From Streptomyces sp. WAC 04229 (GTDB lineage Bacteria; Actinomycetota; Actinomycetes; Streptomycetales; Streptomycetaceae), in the NCBI RefSeq assembly GCF_003947455.1, contig NZ_QHJH01000041.1, forward strand, positions 1 to 47,340: DNA of 47,340 bases. Reading direction: 5' to 3'. A model generated the notes under the pieces. That model did not search any database. It was not told where the DNA came from and worked only from the letters and a program-made list of their open reading frames with translations. Positions 25,267 through 32,894 of this stretch are shown piece after piece. Position 1 is the first letter of the stretch; each line of letters opens with the position of its first letter. The position numbers and the translations under genes are program-made.

Positions 25267-25722
25267 TCAGCCGAAGATCTTGACCGCCTGGTAGTAGGTC
25301 CAGGCGGTGCTGTTGCAGGCCGTGTTCTTCTCGCCGGTGTAGCCGGTGCAGACGCGCTTCATGTCCTCGTAGAAGGCGCTGTCGATGCGGCTCTTGTTGG
25401 CGTCGAACTGGCCGGCCGCCTTGTAGTTGCGGTAGCCGAAGTCGTGGCGCGCACAGGCGTTGTCGAAGGGGAAGCCGAAGGGGTTGTCCGGCGCCTGGGT
25501 GCACAGGTCGGTCGACCAGTCGAATCCGTAGGCGGCCCAGGCGGACTGGTTGCGGTTGGCCGCGAGCCACGCGTTCTGGCTGGACGCGCTGGTCTGTGTG
25601 AAGGAGGAGAGCACCTGCGGCTTGTCCGCGGGGGCCGCCTGGGCGGGGGCGGCGGCGATGCCGAGCGCGAGCGCCGAACCGAGGGCGGCGAGGGTGGTCC
25701 TGGTCTTCGTCGTGGTGCGCAT
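25267..25722 (-). CDS. Secreted prokaryotic phospholipase A2
   Basis: This 151-residue precursor has a signal peptide ending AAAPAQA and a mature protein starting APADKPQVLSS. It is very close to the S. violaceoruber phospholipase A2 that I know. The catalytic motif is CARHDFGYRNY (His-Asp), with a second Asp in the downstream helix (SRIDSAFYEDM). Four cysteines form the two disulphides of the fold. The enzyme hydrolyses the sn-2 ester of phospholipids in a calcium-dependent way. The ATG follows GGAGG by seven bases. The promoter carries the best SARP-type heptamers in the window (25763-25806), so it is probably co-regulated with the antibiotic. Confidence 0.95.
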   Translation of the reverse strand: MRTTTKTRTTLAALGSALALGIAAAPAQAAPADKPQVLSSFTQTSASSQNAWLAANRNQSAWAAYGFDWSTDLCTQAPDNPFGFPFDNACARHDFGYRNYKAAGQFDANKSRIDSAFYEDMKRVCTGYTGEKNTACNSTAWTYYQAVKIFG

Positions 25723-25762
25723 GGGACGACCTCCAAGGGTGGGGTGAGGATGCGGCTCAACC

Positions 25763-25806
25763 ACCTTGGCGAGACCCGCTATGGGCCCCTTATCGCACCG
25801 CTATCG
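25763..25806 (-). promoter_or_regulatory. Phospholipase operon promoter with SARP-type heptamers
   Basis: On the minus strand, CGATAGC (25806-25800), CGATAAG (25795-25789) and CCATAGC (25784-25778) are spaced exactly 11 bp. Their 4-base gaps are GGTG and GGGC. Nine bases further lies CAAGGT (25768-25763), a weak -10. The predicted transcript starts about 34 bases before the ATG. This is the clearest set of repeats among the four cluster promoters of this design. Confidence 0.65.
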
Positions 25807-25820
25807 CGCCCCGCCGGACG

Positions 25821-25857
25821 CGGCGAAGGTGACACGGCGAAGGTGACACGGCGAAGG
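25821..25857. repeat. 14-bp tandem repeat, 2.6 copies
   Basis: The unit CGGCGAAGGTGACA is present twice perfectly (25821-25834, 25835-25848), and a third copy breaks off after nine bases, running into the terminator at 25853. It lies between the phospholipase promoter and the ABC permease gene end. It probably arose by slippage. Confidence 0.8.
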
Positions 25858-25891
25858 GGCCGCACCCCGGCTGTCGGAGTGCGGCCCCTTC
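25853..25891 (-). terminator. Terminator of the ABC transporter operon
   Basis: A perfect 13-bp stem GAAGGGGCCGCAC / GTGCGGCCCCTTC with a 13-base loop lies 30 bases past the permease stop codon on the minus strand. It separates the exporter from the phospholipase promoter. Confidence 0.75.
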
Positions 25892-25921
25892 CTCTTCCGT
25901 GGGGGGAGGAGTACGGGCGTC

Positions 25922-26716
25922 CTAGGCATCTCGGCGGCGCAGGACCGCGGCGCCGGCGAGGTAGGCGGCCAGCGCCCACAGCAGGAGGACCAGCAGCGCG
26001 GTTCCGCCGCCGTACGGGTCGCCGTCCTGGGTCAGCAGGACGGTGCCGGCGACGCTGGGCATGTAGTCGGAGGCGGTCTCCAGCCACTTGGCGCCCACGA
26101 CGCCCATCAGCTGGGGCAGGGCGAGCAGCACCATGATGAGGGTCGTGATGGTGCCCGCGGCACTGCGCAGGACGGTGCCGAGTCCGATCGCCATGACGGC
26201 GAGGAGGGCGAGGTAGACCCCGGCGCCGAGCGCGGTGCCGAACAACTGGCCGCCGGTGTAGTCGCCGTGGTCGCCCATCAGGGGTGCGGCCACCAGGGTG
26301 CCCAGCAGGCTGAAGACGAAGCCGGCGACGACCACGACCGCGGCGATCACCAGCGTCTTGGAGCGGAGCATCCGGCCGCGCTTGGGCACGCTCTGGAGCG
26401 TGGTGCGGATGGAGCCGCTGGAGTACTCACTGGTGAGGGCGAGGGTGGCGAGCACCACGATGGTCAGCTGGGAGATGAGGAAGGCCTGGGAGGCGTGGTG
26501 CGGGGCGGGCATCGTGACGTCGACGCCCTTCTTCGCGCTGGCGTCGGCCGACGCGCCGACGATGGCGGCGAAGCCCACGGTGAGCAGCAGGCCGACGGCC
26601 AGGTTCCACCAAGTGGCCCGGACGCTCCAGAACTTGGTCCACTCGAACGCGACGGCGCCCTTGAAGCCGCCGCCCTTCACAGGGCCCACGAGCTTGGGGA
26701 CGGTTGTAGTAGTCAT
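25922..26716 (-). CDS. ABC-2 type exporter permease
   Basis: This is a 264-residue integral membrane protein with six hydrophobic segments in the ABC-2 pattern. The first follows FEWTKFWSVRATWW, a typical entry sequence, and a large polar loop (about residues 58-78) precedes TM2. The EYSSGSIRTTL block is conserved among these permeases. It starts six bases after the ATPase stop, so the two form an operon. By synteny it is SCO3223, thought to export CDA or give self-immunity. Confidence 0.92.
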   Translation of the reverse strand: MTTTTVPKLVGPVKGGGFKGAVAFEWTKFWSVRATWWNLAVGLLLTVGFAAIVGASADASAKKGVDVTMPAPHHASQAFLISQLTIVVLATLALTSEYSSGSIRTTLQSVPKRGRMLRSKTLVIAAVVVVAGFVFSLLGTLVAAPLMGDHGDYTGGQLFGTALGAGVYLALLAVMAIGLGTVLRSAAGTITTLIMVLLALPQLMGVVGAKWLETASDYMPSVAGTVLLTQDGDPYGGGTALLVLLLWALAAYLAGAAVLRRRDA

Positions 26717-26722
26717 ATCCAG

Positions 26723-27676
26723 TTACGCCTTCTGGTGGTCCGGGACTTCGGTGACCTGGGAGAGCGCGGGAGAGCCGTACTCCACACTCGCGGCGGTGAG
26801 TTCCATGTACGCCTGTTCCAGGCTGGCCTTGCGCATGCTGAGTTCGTGGATGGGGACGCGGTGGTGGAAGGCCAGGTCGCCGATCTCCTCCAGGGTGCCG
26901 CCCACGACGAGGAGTTCGTCGGGCTCGGAGCCGGCGTCCGGCTCGACCCGCAGACCGAACTCCAGCAGCTCGCGCCTGAGCACGTCGGGCTGCGGGGTCC
27001 GGACCCGGACGGCGGTGAGCGAGCTGCCCGCGATGACCTCCTCGATCGGCGCGTCGGCGATGATCTTTCCGCGGCCGATGACCAGGAGGTGGTCGGCGGT
27101 CTCCTGCATCTCGCTCATCAGGTGACTGGAGACGAAGATCGTCCTGCCCTCGGCGGCCAGGGAGCGCATCAGCTCGCGGACCCAGCGCACACCGTCGGGG
27201 TCGAGGCCGTTGACCGGCTCGTCGAAGAGCAGCACCTTCGGGTCGCCCAGCAGGGCCGCGGCGATCCCGAGCCGCTGGCCCATGCCGAGGGAGAAGGAGC
27301 CGATGCGCTTCTTCGCCACCTCGGTCAGGCCGACGGTCTCCAGGACCTCGGCGACCCGGGAGGCCGGGATGCCGTTGCTGCGGGCCAGGCCGAGCAGGTG
27401 CTGGTGGGCCGAGCGGCCGGGGTGGCCCGCGCGGGCGTCCAGCAGGGCGCCGACCTCGCGCAACGGGTGCCGCAGCTCCTCGTACGGCTTGCCGCCCACC
27501 AGGGCCCGCCCGGACGTCGGCGCGTCCAGACCGACGATCATGCGCATGGTCGTCGACTTTCCCGCGCCGTTCGGGCCGAGGAATCCGGTGACCTTTCCCG
27601 GGTTGATCTCGAACGAGAGGTCCGAGACGGCCGTCTTGTCGCCGTACCGCTTGGTCAGTCGGTCCAAAGTGATCAT
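26723..27676 (-). CDS. ABC exporter ATP-binding protein
   Basis: This is a 317-residue ATPase of the DrrA/BcrA drug-exporter type. Walker A is GPNGAGKST and Walker B is VLLFDEPVNGLDPDG. The signature region reads FSLGMGQRLGIA, the usual variant in this subfamily, and the switch His is in FVSSHLMSEM. A C-terminal extension of about 90 residues after the nucleotide domain is common in DrrA-like proteins. The gene is divergent from absA1 with 136 bases between, so both may respond to AbsA2. The -10 TAGCGT at 27710-27715 gives a short leader, and AAGGAG precedes the ATG. It corresponds to SCO3224. Confidence 0.94.
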   Translation of the reverse strand: MITLDRLTKRYGDKTAVSDLSFEINPGKVTGFLGPNGAGKSTTMRMIVGLDAPTSGRALVGGKPYEELRHPLREVGALLDARAGHPGRSAHQHLLGLARSNGIPASRVAEVLETVGLTEVAKKRIGSFSLGMGQRLGIAAALLGDPKVLLFDEPVNGLDPDGVRWVRELMRSLAAEGRTIFVSSHLMSEMQETADHLLVIGRGKIIADAPIEEVIAGSSLTAVRVRTPQPDVLRRELLEFGLRVEPDAGSEPDELLVVGGTLEEIGDLAFHHRVPIHELSMRKASLEQAYMELTAASVEYGSPALSQVTEVPDHQKA

Positions 27677-27709
27677 CGCCTGGTGGCTCCTTCCAAAGTC
27701 ACGTCCTCA

Positions 27710-27715
27710 ACGCTA
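27710..27715 (-). promoter_or_regulatory. -10 element of the ABC exporter operon
   Basis: The minus strand reads CTCTCCCTAGCGTTGAGG. Transcription would start about 27 bases before the ATPase ATG. No heptamer repeats of the SARP type were found in the matching upstream slots, so this operon is probably not controlled in the same way as trp, cdaX, the phospholipase gene and hmaS. Confidence 0.45.
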
Positions 27716-27800
27716 GGGAGAGGGGAAGGGCGAAAACATCTGGCGATCGGCAACGACCGCATTCGACTTTCGGCAGATCCGGAGCCCGCAACGCCTCTTG

Positions 27801-27806
27801 TAGCGT
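27801..27806 (+). promoter_or_regulatory. absA1 promoter -10; leaderless start
   Basis: TAGCGT ends only six bases before the absA1 ATG, and no ribosome-binding site is visible. The transcript would therefore begin at or next to the start codon. This agrees with my recollection that absA1 gives a leaderless mRNA in S. coelicolor. Confidence 0.6.
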
Positions 27807-27812
27807 GCTGGA

Positions 27813-29540
27813 ATGCACCGATGGCAGGCCGTGCGCCGACGAACCGAATCGCTTCTGCGGATCCTGGGCTCCGAACGTCCGTTCGCCCGGCGTGGCGATC
27901 TGGTGCTGCTCCTGGTGCTGCTGGCCCCCTCCGCCTTCACGACCGAGACACTCGTGAGCACGCCGGTCAGCTGGCTGACCGCCTGCCTGGTCATCACGGC
28001 CGCGGTGGCGGTGCAGCGCACCGCGCCGCTGCTGTCGCTGCTGCTCGCGGTGCTCCTCACGCTGTTCTATCCGTGGTTCGGCGCGAGCCTGTGGCCGTCG
28101 ATGGCGGCGGTGGTGCTGAGCTGTCTCGCGGGCCGCAGACTGACCCGTCTGTGGCCGGCGCACCTGGTGTTCCTCTGCGTCGCGGTCGCCGGGCTCCTGC
28201 TGGTGAGCACGGTCGCCCAGTCCAAGGACTGGCTGAGCCTGCTGATGACGGAGTTCGTCGCCTGCGTGCTGCCCTGGTGGGCGGGCAACTGGTGGAGCCA
28301 GCGGACCGCGTTGACGCACGCCGGCTGGGAGCACGCCGAGCAACTGGAGTGGCGCCAGCGCTACATCGCCGACCAGGCCCGGCTGAAGGAGCGGGCCCGG
28401 ATCGCGCAGGACATGCACGACTCCCTGGGCCACGAGCTGAGCGTGATGGCGCTGCTCGCCGGCGGTCTCGAGCTGGCCCCCGGCCTGTCCGAGCAGCACC
28501 GGGAGTCCGTCGGGCAGTTGCGCGAGCGGTGCACGATGGCCACCGAGCGGCTGCACGAGGTGATCGGGCTGCTGCGGGAGGACCCCACGCCCTCGCTGAC
28601 CCCCGCCCACGAGTCCATCGCCCAGCTCGTGCGCCGCTTCCAGCGGTCGGGCACGCCGGTGGAGTTCCGGGAGGACGGCGCGCGGGACCGGCCGGGAGCC
28701 CCGCCGCTGTCCGACCTCGCGGCCTACCGGGTGGTGCAGGAGGCCCTGACCAACGCGGCCAAGCACGCGCCGGGCGCCTCCATCACCGTACGGGTCACGC
28801 ACACGGCGGACGAGACCGTGGTCTCGGTCGTCAACGAACGGCCGGAGCAGGGCGCGGACGCGCCCGCGACGGGCAGCGGGTCCGGGCTGATCGGCCTCGA
28901 CGAGCGCGTCCGGCTCGCGGGCGGCACGCTGCGGACCGGCCCGCGGGCCGGCGGCTTCGAGGTGCACGCGCGCCTGCCGCGCAGCGCGTCCTCGCCGTCG
29001 CGGCACGTCGGACCGCCGGGCACCGGCACCGGCGGTCCGGGACCGCACCCCGACGACCACGACACGGTCGGCGGCGACGAGGACGCGGGTGCCGGCGCCG
29101 CTACGACCGCGCGGGGCCCCGGGGCGGACACGGCCCGGCCGGCGTCCGCCGCGCCGTGGCTCAGCGCCTCGCGGACCGCGCTGCTGCGCACCCGGGCCCG
29201 GCTCAGACGCGACGCGCGGCGGGCCGCGCTGATCCCGGCGGTGCTCGGTGCCGCCATCGTGGCGCTCCTCGGGGGGCTCTACGTCTTCACCTCGGCGACG
29301 ACGTCGCTCAGCCCCGAGGACTACGCGGGGATACGTGTCGGGGAGACCCGCGACGAGCTGGCGCCGGTGCTGCCGGACCGGCGGATCAGGAAGCCGCCGC
29401 CGGTCACCTCCGAGCCCGCCAAGCCGGCCGGGGCGACGTGCGAGTACTACCGGGCGAGCAGGAATCTCCTCGACTTCGGCGACACCATGTACCGGCTGTG
29501 TTTCGAGGATGATGTCCTCATGGCCAAGGACACGCTCTGA
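27813..29540 (+). CDS. absA1: Sensor histidine kinase AbsA1
   Basis: This is a 575-residue NarL-type (HisKA_3) kinase. Several N-terminal membrane segments lie within residues 29-160. The phospho-acceptor His202 in RIAQDMHDSLGHELS matches the position known for AbsA1. The ATPase domain has the N-box YRVVQEALTNAAKHA and the glycine loop GSGLIGLDERVRLAGG. Unusually, after a disordered Gly/Pro/Asp-rich linker, a further membrane helix (about 473-497) leads to a 78-residue tail with two cysteines that would lie outside the cell. AbsA1 phosphorylates and dephosphorylates AbsA2, and phosphorylated AbsA2 represses antibiotic genes. The absA2 gene follows after 32 bases. Confidence 0.95.
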   Translation: MHRWQAVRRRTESLLRILGSERPFARRGDLVLLLVLLAPSAFTTETLVSTPVSWLTACLVITAAVAVQRTAPLLSLLLAVLLTLFYPWFGASLWPSMAAVVLSCLAGRRLTRLWPAHLVFLCVAVAGLLLVSTVAQSKDWLSLLMTEFVACVLPWWAGNWWSQRTALTHAGWEHAEQLEWRQRYIADQARLKERARIAQDMHDSLGHELSVMALLAGGLELAPGLSEQHRESVGQLRERCTMATERLHEVIGLLREDPTPSLTPAHESIAQLVRRFQRSGTPVEFREDGARDRPGAPPLSDLAAYRVVQEALTNAAKHAPGASITVRVTHTADETVVSVVNERPEQGADAPATGSGSGLIGLDERVRLAGGTLRTGPRAGGFEVHARLPRSASSPSRHVGPPGTGTGGPGPHPDDHDTVGGDEDAGAGAATTARGPGADTARPASAAPWLSASRTALLRTRARLRRDARRAALIPAVLGAAIVALLGGLYVFTSATTSLSPEDYAGIRVGETRDELAPVLPDRRIRKPPPVTSEPAKPAGATCEYYRASRNLLDFGDTMYRLCFEDDVLMAKDTL

Positions 29541-29572
29541 CCGACCATCTCTCACCACCAGGGAAGAACCGG

Positions 29573-30244
29573 ATGATTCGCGTACTGCTCGCCGACGACG
29601 AGACCATCATCAGGGCCGGGGTCCGCTCCATCCTGACGACCGAGCCGGGCATCGAGGTGGTCGCCGAGGCGTCCGACGGGCGGGAAGCGGTCGAACTGGC
29701 CCGCAAGCACCGCCCCGACGTGGCGCTGCTCGACATCCGGATGCCGGAGATGGACGGCCTGACCGCCGCGGGCGAGCTGCGGACCACCAACCCGGACACC
29801 GCGGTCGTCGTCCTCACCACCTTCGGTGAGGACAAGTACATCGAGCGCGCCCTCGACCAGGGGGTCGCCGGATTCCTGCTCAAGGCGTCCGACCCGCGCG
29901 ACCTGATCTCCGGCGTGCGGGCCGTGGCGTCCGGGGGGTCCTGTCTCTCCCCGCTGGTGGCGCGGCGGCTGATGACCGAGCTGCGCCGGGCGCCCTCGCC
30001 GCGCTCGGAGGTGTCCGGGGAGCGCACGACGCTGCTGACCAAGCGGGAGCAGGAGGTCCTCGGCATGCTGGGGGCCGGGCTGTCCAACGCGGAGATCGCG
30101 CAGCGGCTGCACCTGGTCGAGGGCACCATCAAGACGTATGTCAGCGCCATCTTCACCCAGTTGGAGGTCCGCAACCGGGTGCAGGCGGCGATCATCGCCT
30201 ATGAGGCGGGGCTGGTGCAGGACGCCGATCTCGGGCCTGTCTGA
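29573..30244 (+). CDS. absA2: Response regulator AbsA2
   Basis: This is a 223-residue NarL/LuxR-type regulator. The receiver domain has the acidic pair Asp8/Asp9, the phospho-acceptor Asp54 (LLDIRMPEMDG) and Lys103-region LLKAS. The C-terminal helix-turn-helix is LTKREQEVLGMLGAGLSNAEIAQRLHLVEGTIKTYVSAIFTQLEVRNR. In S. coelicolor it represses cdaR and other antibiotic activators when phosphorylated. The last codons (GPV-stop) lie inside the left arm of the palindromic element at 30233-30405, so the extreme C-terminus is set by that element. Confidence 0.96.
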   Translation: MIRVLLADDETIIRAGVRSILTTEPGIEVVAEASDGREAVELARKHRPDVALLDIRMPEMDGLTAAGELRTTNPDTAVVVLTTFGEDKYIERALDQGVAGFLLKASDPRDLISGVRAVASGGSCLSPLVARRLMTELRRAPSPRSEVSGERTTLLTKREQEVLGMLGAGLSNAEIAQRLHLVEGTIKTYVSAIFTQLEVRNRVQAAIIAYEAGLVQDADLGPV

Positions 30245-30405
30245 CCATTCCCGTCGTCGCCCGGAGGGCGGCCTCGCGGCGTCAGGTGCGTGCTCTCGGC
30301 GTGCCGGGCGTAGAGCCTCGTACTGGATGTACTTGGCTCTGCGCCCGGTGCGGCGAGAGTGCGTGCATGGCGTCGCGAGGCAGACGGGAATGGTCAGACA
30401 GGCCC
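30233..30405. repeat. 173-bp structured palindromic element between absA2 and hpgT
   Basis: The ends are a 23-bp perfect inverted repeat (30233-30255 and 30383-30405). Inside the left arm, 30258-30270 forms a small CGCCC-GGA-GGGCG side hairpin. An 8-bp stem (30271-30278 with 30374-30381) then continues into a 39-position stem (30279-30317 with 30335-30373). By my alignment that stem has 28 Watson-Crick pairs, 9 G-U pairs and only 2 mismatches in plus-strand RNA. The tip loop contains a GTAC/GTAC pairing. The arms overlap the stop codons of both converging genes, each of which ends GPV-stop. It can act as a bidirectional terminator. It may be a dispersed mobile element of the REP/MITE kind; this was not tested. 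Confidence 0.8.
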
Positions 30406-31731
30406 GAGGGGCGTTGAGCGGTCCTTGACGAAGCGGGCCAGCCGGGCCGCGCCCTCGGCGGCCCGGTCGGTGGTGAGGTAGCTGCACGAGAGCCGGATCT
30501 GCCGGTCGCCCGCGTCGTCCAGGTGGAAGTGGCGCATCGGGGTCCAGATGACGCCGTACTTCTCCGCGGAGACGTCCAGCGCGGCCTCGTCCGCCTCGAA
30601 GGGCACGTCGAGGGTGAGGAAGAAGCCGCCGTCGGGGTCGTTCCAGCGCACCCCGGCCGTCTCCGGTGAGCCGGGCGGCAGTTCGGCGGCGAGCGTCTCC
30701 CGCAGGCACCTCATGGTGGCCTGGTAGTGGCGTGCCGAGGACTCGTTGGCCGACCGCAGCCCGCCGCCGTTCTGGAGGAGCAGTCCGGCGACCGCGGCCT
30801 GGCTGAGGCTGGAGGTGTTGACGGTGACCATGCTCTTGACCTTGGCCACCTCGTCCGCGAGCAGACCCGGCGGGCGGCCGTCCGCGCCCGCCACCAGCTG
30901 GTCGGCGACGACGAATCCGACCCGGGCGCCCGGGAAGGCGGTCTTCGCGAAGGAGCCCAGGTAGACGACGCGCCGGTCGGTGTCGAGGGACTTGAGCGTG
31001 GGACGGCGCACCCGGCTGAACACACCGTAGGGGTTGTCCTCCAGGAGCAGCAGCCCCAGCCGGGCGGCGGTGCCGAGCAGGGCGGTGCGGTCCTCGCGGC
31101 GCATGCTGACGCCGGTCGGGTTGGAGCAGTCGGGCACCACGTACAGGCACCGGGCTCGCCGGCCGCTCGCCTCGATCTCCCGGACGGTGCGTTCGAGCCC
31201 TTCCAGGCTGGGGCCGTTCGGGGTGCCGGGCACGGGCACGACGGGGATGTCCAGCAGACTCGCGGCGCCGGTGATGCCGACGTAGGCGGGGCTGTCGACG
31301 AGGAGCACGTCGTCGGGGCCGGTGAACAAGGCGCGCAGGGTGAGGAGTACGGCCTCCTGGCAGCCGACCGTCACGACGACGGAGGCCGGGTCGACCGTCA
31401 TGTCCTCGTCGACGGCGAGCATGCCCGCGACGATGTCCCTGATCTGGCCGGCGGTCTCGCCGTACTGGTAGAGCGCGGTACGGACGCGGTCCTCGGGCAG
31501 GCCGCGGGCGCGCAGGTGGTCGAGGTAGGTCTCGATGAGCCCGGGGACGCGCGCGACGTCGAAGTCCCCCTCGTACGGCCGCCCCGGCGCGAAGGAGATC
31601 GCCTGCGGATAGCGGAGGGTGACCTCGTTGAGGAAGGTCATCGTGTCGAGCAGCGGCGCGGAGAGGCTGGCGTGCAGACCGCTCCGCGGCAGCACACCCG
31701 CCGGCTCCGTGCTCACGCGGGCGGTCGTCAT
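30394..31731 (-). CDS. hpgT: 4-hydroxyphenylglycine aminotransferase HpgT
   Basis: This is a 445-residue PLP enzyme of the fold-type I MocR/GntR-like aminotransferase group without the regulator domain. Signatures are ALYQYGETAG, VTVGCQEAVLL, PDCSNPTGVSM, LLLLEDNPYG and the PLP-lysine block GSFAKTAFPGARVGF. It converts 4-hydroxybenzoylformate to L-HPG, typically using tyrosine as amino donor and so recycling 4-hydroxyphenylpyruvate. The ATG overlaps the hmo stop (ATGA). Its last residues (LGPV) are encoded by the right arm of the palindromic element. It corresponds to SCO3227. Confidence 0.94.
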   Translation of the reverse strand: MTTARVSTEPAGVLPRSGLHASLSAPLLDTMTFLNEVTLRYPQAISFAPGRPYEGDFDVARVPGLIETYLDHLRARGLPEDRVRTALYQYGETAGQIRDIVAGMLAVDEDMTVDPASVVVTVGCQEAVLLTLRALFTGPDDVLLVDSPAYVGITGAASLLDIPVVPVPGTPNGPSLEGLERTVREIEASGRRARCLYVVPDCSNPTGVSMRREDRTALLGTAARLGLLLLEDNPYGVFSRVRRPTLKSLDTDRRVVYLGSFAKTAFPGARVGFVVADQLVAGADGRPPGLLADEVAKVKSMVTVNTSSLSQAAVAGLLLQNGGGLRSANESSARHYQATMRCLRETLAAELPPGSPETAGVRWNDPDGGFFLTLDVPFEADEAALDVSAEKYGVIWTPMRHFHLDDAGDRQIRLSCSYLTTDRAAEGAARLARFVKDRSTPLGPV

Positions 31732-32894
31732 CCGTGGCTCCTGTCTGTGTGCGGCGCCGCACGGCTCGCGGCGGTCTGGCCTGGGTGGGGCGGGAACAGC
31801 GTGTCCGGGGTGATCGTCCCGGTCGTCGCGTGGCCCGTGAGGGTCATCGTGTCGGCGAAGTCCGCCGTCAGCAGGGTGAGCATGCGGCGTACGGCCGGTC
31901 CGCCGCCCGCCGCGAGGGCGTACAGCGCGGGACGGCCGAGGAAGACCGCGCGGGCGCCGAGGGCCAGGGCGGCGAGGACGTCGGCGCCGGTGCGGACGCC
32001 GCCGTCGAGGAGGACCGGGACGCGTCCGCGCACGGCGGCCGCCACCTCGGGCAGCGCCTCCAGGGTGGCGGGCGCGCCGTCGAGCTGGCGGCCCCCGTGG
32101 TTGGAGACGACGACGCCCGCGACACCCGCCCGCACGGCCGCCTCGGCGTCCGCCGCGCTCAGGACGCCCTTGGCGAGCACCGGCAGCCCGCTCTCGGCAC
32201 CCAGCCGGGCCACGAAGGACCAGTCCAGCCGGCGGTCGAAGGCCAGCCTGCTGTGCGCCGAGGGGGCCGCGCTGCCGGCCGCCGCCGAACCGGCCAGGTT
32301 GGCCGGGGTGATGTGGGCGGGGACCGCGAAGCCGTTGCGCAGGTCGCGCAGCCGGCGGCCGGTGAACGGGGTGTCGACCGTGAGCACCAGCGCCTGGTAG
32401 CCGCTGTCCCGCGCGCGGCGGGCCAGGTCCAGGGTGGTGCCGTGGTCGCGGAAGCAGTACAGCTGGAGCCAGAGCGGCGCGCTCGCGGCGTGGGCCACCT
32501 CTTCGAGGGACCGGCTCGCGAAGGTGCTGACGACCAGTGGGAGCCCGAGCGCGCCGGTGGCGGCGGCGGTGGCGGTCTCGCCGTCCGGGTGGGCGAGTTC
32601 GTGGTAGGCGACCGGCGCGATGCCCACCGGTGCCGCCCACCGGGAGCCGAGCAGCTCCACCGAGGTGTCCGGCTCCTCGATGCCGGGCAGCGCCCTGGGC
32701 CGCAGCCGCACCGCGTCGAAGACGGCCTCGTTGGCGGCGAGGGTCCGCTCCCGTCCGGCGCCGCCCGCGATGAAGTCCCACACCGCGGACGGCAGTTCCG
32801 TGCGGGCGAGCGCGGCGAAGTCGTCGAGCGTGAGCGGCTCCCGCGCCGGGTCCCCGGCGGTGGCGTCGGCGGGCCGCCGGGTGGCGGTCGTCAT
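31728..32894 (-). CDS. hmo: 4-hydroxymandelate oxidase Hmo
   Basis: This is a 388-residue FMN-dependent alpha-hydroxyacid oxidase (glycolate oxidase family), oxidising 4-hydroxymandelate to 4-hydroxybenzoylformate. FMN and substrate sites are visible in order: GIAPVAYHELAHPDGE, STFASRSLEEV, WLQLYCFRD, LTVDTPFTGRRLRDLRNG, LAKGVLSAADA, VVSNHGGRQLDG with the catalytic His, and LLDGGVRTGADVLAALALGA. The ATG overlaps the hmaS stop by four bases, and the stop overlaps hpgT likewise. The C-terminus after FPPHPGQTA is not conserved. It corresponds to SCO3228. Confidence 0.95.
   Translation of the reverse strand: MTTATRRPADATAGDPAREPLTLDDFAALARTELPSAVWDFIAGGAGRERTLAANEAVFDAVRLRPRALPGIEEPDTSVELLGSRWAAPVGIAPVAYHELAHPDGETATAAATGALGLPLVVSTFASRSLEEVAHAASAPLWLQLYCFRDHGTTLDLARRARDSGYQALVLTVDTPFTGRRLRDLRNGFAVPAHITPANLAGSAAAGSAAPSAHSRLAFDRRLDWSFVARLGAESGLPVLAKGVLSAADAEAAVRAGVAGVVVSNHGGRQLDGAPATLEALPEVAAAVRGRVPVLLDGGVRTGADVLAALALGARAVFLGRPALYALAAGGGPAVRRMLTLLTADFADTMTLTGHATTGTITPDTLFPPHPGQTAASRAAPHTDRSHG

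Noticed and set aside
27260..27300. Apparent loss of the LSGGQ signature in the ABC ATPase (reads FSLGMGQR)
   Set aside because: This is the usual form in BcrA/DrrA-type exporter ATPases, so it is not a defect.
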